64,000 bases of DNA. It comes from Porpolomopsis calyptriformis. Its lineage: Eukaryota; Basidiomycota; Agaricomycetes; Agaricales; Hygrophoraceae. This document shows, one piece after another, positions 46,161-57,300 of this stretch. A model generated the notes under the pieces. The model saw only the letters and a list, made by a program, of their open reading frames with translations, searched no databases and was not told the origin of the DNA. Numbering within the stretch: position 1 is the stretch's first letter; each line of letters starts with the position of its first letter. The translations under genes were made by a program, and so were the position numbers. The stretch is from assembly GCA_951640195.1 (NCBI GenBank), contig OX621167.1, positions 1,984,001 through 2,048,000 on the forward strand. Direction: 5' to 3'.

Positions 46161-46835
46161 GGTTATATGTTTGGGTGGAAGGTATGATGTGGGTGGGGTC
46201 AAGGTGCGTTATGGAGATTTGAGCGCAAGCCCAGGGCTTTTGTAAGCGACCACAGTCAGCCGCCAGCTAGGAGGTGCGGACTGGGCCGATCCAAAACGGT
46301 TCTTCTAAAAAGTCGATCGATTGATCGCTTGTTTGAATAAACCGTGGTGGATCCCCCAGTTAGATTCCAAGACGTTGACCAGACACGACCGGCTTGATGA
46401 AATGTGTGGGATTCATCACACCTGCGATACAATTCTTCCACGTGCAGAACAGTGATAAATACAGGAAAAATACTGTAGGAAAAGAGTCTGAAAGGAGTAG
46501 TGTTAAGAAGAGCACGCAGAGAGACCACCCATGAATATGGGGGACAAGGAAAACATACTGAATGGATTGGTGACATTGGATCTGCGACCTGGGTGCATGA
46601 AGTTGAGGTTTTCAAGTTAAGCTATCGTAATGTATTCAATGGCTGGATCGACGATCTGGTCGCGAAGACCACCTGAACCCCGGGGGCTGTCCGAGAGCGT
46701 TGTGCTGTTATTCCTTGCAGTCGCTGTGCTGTTGGATGGTTGATGAGGTAACTCACGTGGTCCCAGATAAATTCGTTTACTCATAACGAGCACCGTGCTG
46801 GTGCTTTTTATCTTGCCATTGTTAGCCCCGAGGGC
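46161..46835. other. Divergent promoter region, no gene seen
   Basis: The region lies between the small minus-strand protein and the plus-strand amidase gene. Frames on the minus strand (46256-46616 and 46617-46916) have no recognisable protein features. Confidence 0.45.
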
Positions 46836-48779
46836 ATGAGATTTAACGGCAATCTCGCCCGGAGCGTTTACCTTCAATGCGCACGTTACCTCCACCCCGA
46901 AAAGCCAAGGTTGCACATTCAGAACTCGTCTATAAATGCTATTGTCCGCACACCTGAAGCCTTCCCTCGGGTCGAAAAAGAGGAATCATTGCCTTTGCAC
47001 AGTATTAAAATCGCAGTAAAAGACAACATCTGTACGACCTCGATGCCAACCACCTGCTCTTCTGCAATGCTTCTCGGTTCGTGTAACTTCCACGACGACT
47101 GCAATTCGTTCCTCATTACCTTGCTTTATGTATAGGATTTGTTTCGCCCTTCGATGCCACTGTTGTAGATATTCTCAGGAAAAGAGGCGCTTGCATCGTT
47201 GGAAAGACCAATTGTGACGAGTTTGGAATGGGGTATGTCCTTTCCTCGTCCACGAATAATCATTTTGGCAGAATGAATCAGCTCTTTGAATGTCTATTCC
47301 ATCCACGGTCCCGTGGTGAATCCACACCAGTCAGCTTCGCCCACTCCATGGGCTGATCGTAAGCAGAGGTCTGCAGGCGGTAGTTCAGGCGGGAGTGCTG
47401 CAGCTGTAGCTGCAAACATGTGCGATGCGTAAGTCAGTTGCCGTTTTCCATAGCGAAAGTATCAAGTCTCTCACGTCAAGAATAGCGCGTTATCCACAGA
47501 TACCGGTGGCTCGACTCGGTTGCCCGCCTCATATTGTGGTGTCGTTGGTTTGAAACCATCTTATGGTCTCATCAGCAGGTATTAGGTGGTTTTCAGTTTG
47601 CGGAAACGTGACAGCGATTCTTACACCATAGTAGATGGGGTGTCGTGTCTTTCGCTGACAGTCTAGATTGCGTAGGCATTATGGCAAAGACCATCGGTAT
47701 CGTTAATCGCGTGTTCAGTCAGTCATACTTGATTTAAAGACTTGATACATCCTTACACAAACGTAGATGTTATCTCTTTGCATGATATCAAGGATCCCAC
47801 GGCAGCGACACTTGAAACGAGGCAAAAGGCCTCAAGCAAGTGTCGACAACAAGTACAACAATGGAGTAGCTTAGAGGGTAATTTAAGTGGACTGCGTATA
47901 GGCGTTCCCCAAGTAATTCTTTGCTTTGGCATCGATTTGGATATGACAGCTCACTGTCTTGCATCCCCAGGAATACTTCCCATCCGAGCTGGATCCAAGC
48001 GTCCTGCTCCCCATCCGCCGTGTCCTTGCATCACTAAAAAGACTTGGTGCCTCTCTGATTCCTGTTTCTCTCCCCGCTACTCCCTATGCACTTAGTGCGT
48101 ACTATGTTATTTCAAGCGCCGAAGCCAGCAGCAACATGGCCCGTTATGATGGCGTCCAGTATGGTGCGATGCCTATTCCAGATCTGCTCTCCAGCTATGT
48201 GAAGCGCTTGGATAGGATTACATGTTGCGCCTCCACCTGATTCCGACCGAACAAAAACGTCGAATGTTTATGCACATACCCGATCAAGTGGCTTCGGACG
48301 CGAAGTCCAGAAACGCATCCTGCTTGGCACGTACGCACTCACCGCAGAGTAGGGCTTTCACTACCGAGTTTCTGTCGCTCTTATCGACGATTTCCCACAG
48401 CGCCTTTGACAACTATTTTCTCCAAGCACAGAAAGTCCGCAAACTAATCCGTGCAGATTTTCACCGCGTCTTCCGCTTTCCGGACTTCCTTTCTCCTTCT
48501 TCCTCTGCCAACCCTCCCACAGAGGGCGTCGATGTCTTGATCCACCCTTCAGCCATCCGCACTGCACCGCTGTTGTCCGATTCGAACTCAAATGGCTTGA
48601 ATTCGTACGTCCAAGATGTGCTCACAGTCCCAGCCTCTCTTGCAGGACTTCCAGCGTTAAGTGTGCCTGCCGGACTCGCAGAGGACGGATGGCCAGTGGG
48701 TGTCAGTATCATTGGACAGTGGGGATTTGATGAGATGGTACTGAAGGTTGGGGAAGCCATCGAGATGTGTAACGAATAA
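46836..48779 (+). CDS. HER2: Mitochondrial glutamyl-tRNA(Gln) amidotransferase subunit A (amidase)
   Basis: The A subunit of mitochondrial GatFAB/GatCAB provides the amidase activity that converts Glu-tRNA(Gln) to Gln-tRNA(Gln). The start at 46836 ([19 protein letters not shown]) is rich in Arg and fits a mitochondrial presequence. Exons then read [22 protein letters not shown] with the catalytic Lys, [48 protein letters not shown], and [27 protein letters not shown]. The last two carry the Ser residues of the Ser-cisSer-Lys triad. [39 protein letters not shown] and YDGVQYG follow, then [38 protein letters not shown] to the end at 48779. Introns are short; some splice points near 48190 are uncertain. 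Confidence 0.9.
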
Positions 48780-48904
48780 TAGGTTAGAGCGCAACATTCT
48801 AAAACTCACTTTCTCGTCTGGGTTACCTTATTCACAACGGGGGGCACATTCTTAAGAACTTTTATAATTCATTATTTAACTAGGCCCATTCATCGGGTAG
48901 ACAA

Positions 48905-49960
48905 CTTCGAAATGCTAAGAAAGAAATGCGGGGAACAGTGATGGCCACTTTGGAGGTGAGTTGGACACGATCACGGTCCAGATCAATGTCAATCCAACGA
49001 CTTGACACAACGAGCGCTCGACTCGGCCATCGTTGACATCTACATCAAGCCATGCAGCAACGTCCCGGTCAGAAATGAGGAATAGCAATGCCGTGGCATC
49101 TTCCAAAATGTGAACAACCGATTCATAGGATGAAATCAGCCTGGCAGGGAAACTGTCGGGTTCATCGTCATGTCGAATCTTTACATGGCTAGAGGGGCAA
49201 TAGTTCGATGGCGAACAAGATATGTGGAGACAGAAAGAGAGCCACTGACCACGTTGACGATGCAAATTTCTGGGGGAGTGGGGCAATAAATAGCTAGAAG
49301 GAGGCCATCCCAGAAGAAAAGTTCGAAGCTGAATTTTCAAGAACAAGACTGGTGATAGGAGAGGCATCGATGTCCAATCAGAGAGATCGGAACGCATTGG
49401 GATGTCTATCTTAAATCCCGTCAACTCGGAGATGTAAGGGGTGCAAAGCAAAGAGCTGAGGTGAACGTCGACTATCAGCGGGGCCCTTTGCGACATCGGA
49501 GTCCATGATACGATGAAAGTAAAAAGGCCTGACAAACAGCCACGTCATTCTTGGGGCGATATATACACCTCACGTCGGGGCACCACGTACAGGTTCTGGT
49601 AATGATACTAGTGAGATTGTGAATGTCTTCGATGACATAACCTCCGTCTTGGATGCTCCAGGGAAATTCGTACGGTCATCACAAATGACAGTTTAACAAC
49701 TAAACGTTCCAGTCCACGGATGGCATTCAATGAAGGGCTGGTGGTGAAAATGACGAGGAGGTTGTCATGAACGAGAGGGAGATCCAGAGAAAGGAGTGGA
49801 CGTGAAAACTTTGGCTATGCCGACGTCTGGGTTGAGCATGTGGTAGCTTGCAAGACAGTAGAGAAGTGATGCTGTTCTGGTGCCTGAAAGATTTAGCAGG
49901 AGATCTCCATTGTCCAAGCCAATGAATATTTGGAGAGCAAGCTTGGGTCGGGAAGGTGCT
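48905..49960 (-). pseudogene. Decayed F-box-type paralogue
   Basis: Fragments align with the two intact F-box genes upstream. LNAIRGLERLVVKLSFV lies near 49730-49680, SVVHILEDATA near 49125-49090, and AAWLDVDVNDGRVERSLCQVVGLTL with KWPSLFPAF near 49060-48930. The F-box segment itself and the block between SVVHILEDATA and AWLDVDV are lost or scrambled, and frames change at least three times. Decay is therefore clear. Confidence 0.6.
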
Positions 49961-50239
49961 CGTCATTTACATCGGCGCTGAGATGAAAACATTAATTTGG
50001 CGTGATCTTGCCAGCATGTATCACTCACCAGCCACTGAACACGACCAGTATTCATTCAAGTAGAATACAACCGGTGCATACACAGCACATATATGGAGGA
50101 GGTCGATAATGTGTTGGAAAGTGAAAATAAAGACCGTAAAAGTGTCAAGTGAAATGAAAAGCATTGCAGAGATCGAGTCGAAGGGATCAGGATATAGCAA
50201 GGTCCCATCGAAGGCTATTACCCCTGCGATTGACAAGAA

Positions 50240-51739
50240 TCAGTCCTTCATCGCAAGCCAAGTGGTAACCGTATGAATTTCCTCATTGATGGTTAACGTC
50301 TCGAGTTGTGAGCAATTTTGGATGACTGAATGAGCAAATTTCAGCTGGGAGGCCCTGTCGTCGGGTCGATAAGATTGATATGTTAAGAGACGCAAAGCGG
50401 GGAACAATGATATCCACTTTGGGAAAACCAGTATCGACTGAGCTCTCGACGAACGAGGAAGGACCCAGGCACCCAACGTCAAGCCAACGACGTGATCCAA
50501 TGAGCGCTCAATCCTGCTTTTATCATTGACATCCACGTCAAGCCATGCAAGGAGAGCATCGTCATCTTGGTTAAACTCGAGGAATAGCTTGATCTCATTA
50601 GGACAGCGTGCTACGCATGCCAAGGCATTGTTCATGGCAGTGGGGTCAAATAACCTGCTGCATTTACATGGATAAAGATTGAGGAAGATTTTGCGAAGAG
50701 AGGGGAATGCAGTGACATCTTCCAGAATGTGTACGATGGATCCGCAGCATGATGCCAGTTTGGTAAGCTGCGGAAGAAAAAGTTTTTGGGGTTTGTAGTC
50801 GTCTCGAAACAAACCCTGACATTCGAGAGAAGTGATATCCTGGTGGCGAGCAAGGAAAGCAGAAACAGAAGAGAGTGAAATTTGATGGAAGTGGTCTTGG
50901 ATGAAAAATTGGGAGAGGGTAGTGCAATGGATATCTGAAAACAAGTCATCCCAGGGGAAAAATGTCAAATGCGAGTTTCTGAAGGTAAGACAGTCGATAG
51001 GAGAGGCTTCGATAAGTTTGGTGGTCCACTGGAGAAATGGGCGATTAAGAAGTGAAATTGAAGATACCCAAAGATTTGTCAACTTGGATGTGTGAAAGGT
51101 GCCTGGCAAGACAGTATCATAAATGTCGTTGGTCGGTGAGGATTTTCGCAACATTCGCCGCAATGATGCGATGAAGGTGGAAGCGTGGTTCGATGAAGGG
51201 ATATGTTGCACTTTCTGTTCATTGGTGTAAATCATCAACAAGCGGGGATCGTGGCAAATCTGCAACGTTTCGCAGGATCTGGCAATGATGTCGGTGAGGA
51301 GACGGCGGATGGCCTTGAGGAAATGAACTTCATCTGCTGGGCTCCAAAGTGTTCCCTCTAGAGAAAGATGTACACATCTCACGGATGACAGTTTGAGCAG
51401 TAAACGTTCCAGTCCACGGATTTCATTCAAATAGTAGCGGGTGGTGAAAATGCAGTAGATATCGTTGGTTGAAGTGAGTTGGACAGAGATCCTAAGAAAA
51501 GGGAGGATGTGAAAATTCCTCTTGTCCAGATCGATGAGGAGGTGTGGGTTGGCTGGATGATGGCGGGAAAGGTAACACGAGGTTGCGATGATGTTCAGGC
51601 GCCTACAAGACTTGGCCAGAGCAAATAGATCTGCTCCTTCCAACTCGTCAAATACTTGGAAAACAAGCTCGTTGGGAAGCTTTAGTAGCATGCTTATTGC
51701 CCACCTTGGTCCTGAGATGAACATATCAATTGTCCTCAT
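50240..51739 (-). CDS. F-box domain protein (LRR-like C-terminus), paralogue 1
   Basis: This is a probable substrate-recognition subunit of an SCF ubiquitin ligase. The F-box is at the start: LLKLPNELVFQVFDELEGADLFALAKSCRRLNIIATSCYLSRH. After it come the segments GLERLLLKLSSVRCVHLSLEG, LWSPADEVHFLKAIRRLL, LPGTFHTSKLTNLWVSSISLLNRPFLQW, HQDITSLECQGLFRDD and KLFLPQLTKLASCCGSIVHILEDVTAFPSL. These alternate helices and strands in the way of degenerate leucine-rich repeats. AWLDVDVND and ISLFPALRLLTYQSYRPDDRAS end the protein. The long frame starts upstream; the conservative Met is 51739 or 51691. An upstream acceptor-like CAG near 51722 suggests a 5' exon that I could not define. Confidence 0.75.
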   Translation of the reverse strand: MRTIDMFISGPRWAISMLLKLPNELVFQVFDELEGADLFALAKSCRRLNIIATSCYLSRHHPANPHLLIDLDKRNFHILPFLRISVQLTSTNDIYCIFTTRYYLNEIRGLERLLLKLSSVRCVHLSLEGTLWSPADEVHFLKAIRRLLTDIIARSCETLQICHDPRLLMIYTNEQKVQHIPSSNHASTFIASLRRMLRKSSPTNDIYDTVLPGTFHTSKLTNLWVSSISLLNRPFLQWTTKLIEASPIDCLTFRNSHLTFFPWDDLFSDIHCTTLSQFFIQDHFHQISLSSVSAFLARHQDITSLECQGLFRDDYKPQKLFLPQLTKLASCCGSIVHILEDVTAFPSLRKIFLNLYPCKCSRLFDPTAMNNALACVARCPNEIKLFLEFNQDDDALLAWLDVDVNDKSRIERSLDHVVGLTLGAWVLPRSSRAQSILVFPKWISLFPALRLLTYQSYRPDDRASQLKFAHSVIQNCSQLETLTINEEIHTVTTWLAMKD

Positions 51740-52140
51740 CTTACTACCATGGGTCACTCACCGGCTGTCGGAAAAAGTGGAAGTCAGTCGGATAAATGTT
51801 GACGTCGATTGTTCAATGGATTTTGATTTGGTAATGTCCAGAGAATAGTTTCAAGTTTGACGGTGAGCAGTGTTGAGGTCGAGAGGTCGAGCAATCAGTA
51901 CTTCAGTGAACGATCGACACCAAACTGTCCAGAAATTATTATTAATAAATAAATAGCGTGCATAAATGGTGGTCAGTACGGTAGTCATTACATAGGTAGA
52001 CAAATGCAAGCCAAAAATAGGTGGTAAAAGTGCTAGAAAGTCAGAGTAGCTATAACTTTTCTCCAGGGGACTCGGCATGTCATCTGCTGTGGATGGATCA
52101 AGGGGTAACAGAATGCCGCAGCTCCTTCGGTTGACGAGAC

Positions 52141-53589
52141 TCAGTCCCTCATCGCAAGCCAAGTGGCAACCGAATGAGTTTCCCTATTAATGGTTAGTGT
52201 CTCGAGTTTTGAACAAGCTTGGATGACTGAATGAGCGAAATCCAACCAGGAGGCCCTTGCATCCGGTCGATAATATTGAAATATTATGAGACGCAATGCA
52301 GGGAACAGTGATAGCCACTTTGTGATAACGGCTCTGGGCGAACGATGGAAAATCTGGGCGCCTACCCTCAAGGCAACGACGTGATCCAGTGAACGCTCAA
52401 TTCTGCTTTCATCATTGACATCAACGTCAAGCCATGCAAGGAGAGCGCGGTCATCTTGGATAAACTCGAGGAATAGCTCAATCTCGTTAGGACAACGCGC
52501 CACGCATACCAGCGCGTTGTTCATGATGGTGGGGTTAAATGGCCTGATGCATTGACACGGATAAAGATTGAGGAAGATTTCACGAAGAGAGGGGAATGCA
52601 GTGGCGTCTTTCAGAATGTGTACAATGGATCCGCAGCATGATGCCAGTTTCGTAAGCCGTGGAAGAAAAAGTTTGGGGTGTTCATGGTTGTCTCGAAACA
52701 AACCCTGACATTCCAGAGAAGTGATATCTTGGTGGCGAGCAAGAAAGGTGGTAACAGAAGAGAGTGAAATTCGATGGAAGTAGTCTTGGATGCAAAATTC
52801 GGACAGGGTGGTGGAATGGATACCGGAAAGGAAGTCACCCCAGGGGAAAGATATCGAACGAGTGTTTTTGAAGGTAAGATAGTTGATAGGGGAGGCATTG
52901 ATGAGTTCAATGACCCACTGAAGAAGGGGGCGATTCAGAGACGAAATTGAAGATACCCAGAGATTTGTTAATTTGGATGTGTGCAATGTGCCTGGCAAGA
53001 CAATATCATAAATGTTGTTGGTCGATGAGGGTATTCGCAACATCCAATGCAATAATGCGATGAAGCCGGAAGAGGGTTTCGATAAAGGGATATTTTGCGC
53101 ATTCTGTTCATGGGCGTAATTCAAATAACGCAAATGGGGAATATGGCTAATCCGCAATGTTTTGCAGGATTTGCCAATGATACTCGTGAGGAGACCGTGG
53201 ATGACCTTGACAAAATGAACTTCATCCGCTGGGCTCCGGAGGTTTCCCTGCATAAAAAGATGCACACATCTCATGGATGATAATTTGGCCACTAAACGCT
53301 CCAGTCCATAGATTTCCTCCAGACCATTGCCAGTGGAGACACGTGCCTGGAGATATTCAGTTGAGACGAGAGAGGTTGAGATCCTGAGAATGGGGAGGAG
53401 TTTAGGATATCCATGGATGGGAGACATAATGGCGTCCTCCGGATTGGGTATATTGCAGCGAGAGAGAAAGCAAGAGGTCGCGAGGATGTTCAGGTGTCTG
53501 CAAGACCTGGCTAGAGCGAATAGATCTGCCACATCCAATTCCTCGAATATTTGGAAAAAGAGCTCGTTGGGAAGCTCTAGCATGCTCAT
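52141..53589 (-). CDS. F-box domain protein (LRR-like C-terminus), paralogue 2
   Basis: This is 482 residues from the ATG at 53589 (MSMLELPNELFFQIFEELDVADLFALARSCRHLNILATSCFLSRC). Over its whole length it aligns with the neighbour at 50240-51739 without large gaps, including GLERLVAKLSSMRCVHLFMQG, LRSPADEVHF and SIVHILKDATAFPSLREIFLNLYPC. The shared blocks near the end are AWLDVDVNDESRIERSLDHVVALRVGAQ and KWLSLFPALRLIIFQYY. The two are clearly tandem duplicates. No introns are needed in the body. Both are preceded by the conserved ccaaggtgggc sequence. F-box families in mushrooms are large and their substrates are unknown. Confidence 0.75.
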   Translation of the reverse strand: MSMLELPNELFFQIFEELDVADLFALARSCRHLNILATSCFLSRCNIPNPEDAIMSPIHGYPKLLPILRISTSLVSTEYLQARVSTGNGLEEIYGLERLVAKLSSMRCVHLFMQGNLRSPADEVHFVKVIHGLLTSIIGKSCKTLRISHIPHLRYLNYAHEQNAQNIPLSKPSSGFIALLHWMLRIPSSTNNIYDIVLPGTLHTSKLTNLWVSSISSLNRPLLQWVIELINASPINYLTFKNTRSISFPWGDFLSGIHSTTLSEFCIQDYFHRISLSSVTTFLARHQDITSLECQGLFRDNHEHPKLFLPRLTKLASCCGSIVHILKDATAFPSLREIFLNLYPCQCIRPFNPTIMNNALVCVARCPNEIELFLEFIQDDRALLAWLDVDVNDESRIERSLDHVVALRVGAQIFHRSPRAVITKWLSLFPALRLIIFQYYRPDARASWLDFAHSVIQACSKLETLTINRETHSVATWLAMRD

Positions 53590-54058
53590 CGCCCACCTTG
53601 GTCCTGGGATAAGACTTGAATTATCCTCATCTTACCAGTACAAGTTACTCACGTAAAAGTGAAAGATAAATGTTGATGTCGATTGTTCAATGGAGAGAAT
53701 AACTTCACTCTTGACGTGGGCAGCGTAAGCTTGAGCAATCAGTACTGCGGTGAACACGACAACAAGAAACTGACTGGAAATTATAATACCAGTCAGTACG
53801 GTAGGTGGTAAAAGTAGTAGGAGTCACATTAACTTTTCTCGGTATGCCATCTGTGTCACGAAATGCCCTCCCTCTCTACGTCTAGTCATGTGATAGCTCA
53901 ACCATAGTCGTATGATTGCGAGATGTAACCTTTAGTTCTGCAACGACTTGAATAGACTTCTGACAGTTTGCAGAACTACCTCCCCGACAGTCCTAACCTA
54001 ACGTTCTGGACCCTCGACACCCTCCAACCTCACTCACCACCCCTCCCTCTCTCTCAAA
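53590..54058. other. Spacer between F-box gene and retroelement
   Basis: The first part (to about 53860) resembles the 5' flank of the other F-box gene, including ttgagcaatcagtact. The remainder probably contains the 5' leader of the outer retroelement and possibly its 5' LTR. No boundary can be fixed because the 3' copy lies outside the window. Confidence 0.45.
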
Positions 54059-55060
54059 ATGTCCGAAATCGAACGATTCCTCACAGAAGTTGCTGAACAC
54101 ATGACAAATGCCAACAACAAATTCACCGCACTCGAATCCGACATTGCCCACCTAACGGATGGAATAACCCAGCTCCAAAGCCTAAACCTCACTCAAGTCC
54201 TCACAACCCTAAGCCAAAATATTGATGCCCTACGATGCCAGATAAGCAATGCCCCTGCAACCACTCCGCCGACCGCCCCAACTCCGACCCACATCAAACC
54301 GGCAACCCCAGAATACTACGATGGGTCCCGCCTAATGGCCAAAACCTTCTTTCGCCAAGTCACCCTATACACCGAATGAATCAGTCACGACGATGTCCTC
54401 CGCATCAAACATGCCCTCAATTTCATGACAAAAGGTCCCACCCAAGTCTGGGCCCAGACGAAATTCGATGCCTACGAAGCAGGCAGGAACCCTTTCCACG
54501 ACTGGGCTGACTTCCGTGTCAAATTCCTGCACCAATTCAACGACCCCAACCCCCAACGGACAGCAATCGAAGCCCTAGAAAAGATCAGACAAGCCGGCAG
54601 AACGGCTGATGAGTACAATGCCAAATTCCAAGCCCTAGTCGACCCAAGCAGAGTCAACGACGTCGCCGCCATCGAATACTACAAGAAAGGCCTCACCATC
54701 CCACTTCGCGACCGCATCTTTAATGTTATACCACTACCCACCACCCTAGAGGGCTGGAAAGCCCAAGCCGAAACCCTCGACCATCAGTGGCGAGAAGCTC
54801 GCACCTACACCTCCCACAACATGGGGAGAACCACGATGACTACCCGACTAGCAACCCAAACCCCCCCCACAGACCTCAATGCTACTGTCCCAATGGACAT
54901 CGACCGCACCAGACGACCCATACCAAAGTTCGTAGGCAAATGTTTCGGCTGTGGAAGAGAAGGCCACCGCGTGTCCAACTGCCCCTACGCGCAGAAAATG
55001 ATAAAGCTGATCGAAGCTAGAAAAGGCGACGAATGGTTAGCATCGTCGGATTTTCAATAG
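54059..55060 (+). pseudogene. Outer element Gag with an in-frame stop
   Basis: The N-terminal part (MSEIERFLTEVAEHMTNANNKF) is a short coiled coil. ATPEYYDGSRLMAKTFFRQVTLYTE follows, then a TGA (54377-54379), and the frame continues ISHDDVLRIKHALNFMTKGPT. The capsid-like core (DWADFRVKFLHQFNDPN; RQAGRTADEYNAKFQALV) resembles the retrotransposon Gag family. The end holds a CCHC zinc knuckle, CFGCGREGHRVSNC. Apart from the TGA the protein is complete. The stop replaces an Arg codon in the likely ancestor (CGA to TGA). Confidence 0.8.
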
Positions 55061-56641
55061 GGACACCGATACCTACCGCTCGCCTGTCCTGTAACCAATT
55101 CGCACCGCTTCAAATAGAGGAGATAGATGTCGAAAATGAGGTAGAAAGAGAAGAAATCAATGAAACCAAAAAGAGAACCCCCACCCCCACTGAAGAGCAA
55201 GCCGACCAAAACCCCCCACACATCATACGCAGAACATTCGACACAAAACTGGAAACCTCCATCTACGTCCGCCTCACCACCCCCGAAACCCTACGCTCAA
55301 CATCACAAAAGGCCCTAGTTGACTGTGGTGCTACCGACTCATTTATTGACCGACGGTACACCGAAAAGAATGAGATCCCAGTCACCGATCTTGACAAGCC
55401 TATACCAGTATTCAATGTAGATGGTACCAAGAATGCCGCCGGCTCCATCACCGGGAAAACATCCATGATCGTAGAACACCAAGGACACAGGGAACACCTC
55501 GAGCTCCTGATCACAAACCTAGGAAAAACAAACATCATACTTGGCCACCCCTGGCTTCAAAAGCACAACCCAACAATCGACTGGCGAACAGGGGAGATAG
55601 AGTTCTCCCGATGCCCCCCTGAGTGCGATATGTTGACCGAACCAAAAACCAACTCATTCGTCATAAGATTCATCTCCTCATCCAACCCCAACAAGAACGC
55701 AACCATTCCCAAAGAACTATGCCCCTGGGCCTCTGTCTTCGAGAAATCCCACTTTGATGAACTCCCGCCAGAACGTATCTGGGACCATGCCATCGAACTG
55801 AAACCTGGAGCAAAACCAGTCACGAAACGAGCCTACCCCCTGAGTAGAACCGAAACAAATGAACTCAACAAATTTCTAGATGAGAACCTCAAGACAGGCC
55901 GTATACACCCCTCGAAGTCGGAATGGGCAAGTACCCACTCCCCCTCATCTCTGATATAATCGAAGGCCTACAAGGCGCGCAATTCTTCACGAAGATGGAT
56001 ATTCGATGGGGGTTCAACAACATCCGAATAAAACCATTGGACTGTCATAAAGCTGCGTTCATCACACCCCAAGGGCTCTTTGAGCCCACAGTCATGTTTT
56101 TCGGACTGATCAACTCCCCAGCAACCTTCCAAACAATGATGAACACAATCCTCAAACCCCTGATCGATCGAAAAGTCCTCCGCGTATATATGGACGACAT
56201 ACTTATCTACACCCACACCTGTGAAGACAACATCACAACTACACAAGAGGCCCTACAAATACTGCAAGAACACAAACTATACCTCAAGGCAGAGAAATGC
56301 GACTTCTTCAAAGAGGAGATAGCCTACCTCGGCGTAATCATCTCCAAGTCAGGAACCCACATGGACCCGACAAAGGTCTCAGCCATCCTAGACTGGCCTA
56401 CACCAACCTCAAAGAACCAAGTCCAATGCTTCCTGGGCGTCTGTAACTTCTATCAGAAATTTATCAGAGATTTTGCCAAGATAGCACGCCCCCTCCACGA
56501 CCTCACAAAGAAATGTGATACGTGGACATGGAACCCAAAGGCCAACGACGCCTTCCAATTCCTAAAGCAATCGCTAACGACCGCACCAATCCTCCGATTC
56601 CCCTCCGACACTAACCCATACCGAGTTGAGGCTGACGCCTC
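55033..56641 (+). pseudogene. Outer element Pol: protease and reverse transcriptase with a deletion
   Basis: The first frame (55033-55959) overlaps the end of Gag and reads QKALVDCGATDSFID (aspartic protease active site D-x-GA) and ILGHPWLQKHNPTIDW. It then gives LPPERIWDHAIELKPGAKPVTKRAYPLS and FLDENLKTGRIHPSKS, the start of RT. At about 55918 the sequence jumps to KYPLPLISDIIEGLQGAQFF in another frame. About 30 residues of RT that normally lie between (including the PVFFVKKKDG-type block) are missing. RT then continues: DIRWGFNNIRIKP, FGLINSPATFQ and the catalytic VYMDDILIYTH. RNase H is cut at VEADAS (56641) by the nested insertion and resumes at 63532. Confidence 0.85.
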
Positions 56642-57012
56642 TGTTATGATTCGGTAGTCGAAGGGTTTTACTTCTCACGTTGGAGGGGCTGATGAGGGAA
56701 ATGGAATTCGACTAAAGAGTGGGGGAGCTAACTAGGAATCGAACTTAACCTACTGACTAAAGGTCAGGCTTTATATACTAACTACCTGAGTCGCCATGAG
56801 TCAGTCGTATGTACGATTACAAAGCGGAATCCGGAATGTGACTAGTGAAGAGTCACAAAAAGAATAACGGAAATGGAATGTGACTCGTGAAAGAGTCGGA
56901 AGGAAGGTACATGTGATCAGTCTCTATATATAAAACGGTAAAGCGGAAGGATAAACGGAATGGAGACTAATCAAGTATGACTAAGAGAAAAAGAAAAAAG
57001 GTGTCTGTGACA
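56642..57012 (-). repeat. 3' LTR of the inner element
   Basis: 371 bp with TG...CA ends. It is identical to the 5' LTR except at six C/T sites. It contains a tatata stretch near 56930 and a tRNA-like segment at 56726-56795. Confidence 0.95.
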
Positions 57013-57300
57013 TACACCCACACTAAAAGGAATTTCATCCCGAAATTCGAGGCGGCTTCGAGAGTGTTGATGTTAAGAATTGCACTGGGAACGTGCGCTT
57101 CTGATGACAGTCAAGACCACTTGACTAAAACGTCATAGAACTGGACTTACCCAGTTCGCTTGTTCCCAGTATATATACCAGATTACACGTGATTGGCTAT
57201 GAATCTGCTCGACGTTCATGAGAGACGGCCTCAGCGCGCTTGATCTCATGTCTCGAATTTCAGATTCGTGACAGTTGACGGGTGCGGAGGAGGTGAAGGA

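Noticed and set aside
50021..52162. Short hydrophobic frames near the F-box genes (50021-50236, 51851-52162) as membrane protein genes
   Set aside because: They lack clear starts and conserved motifs; similarity to fungal multi-helix proteins was too weak to support a call.
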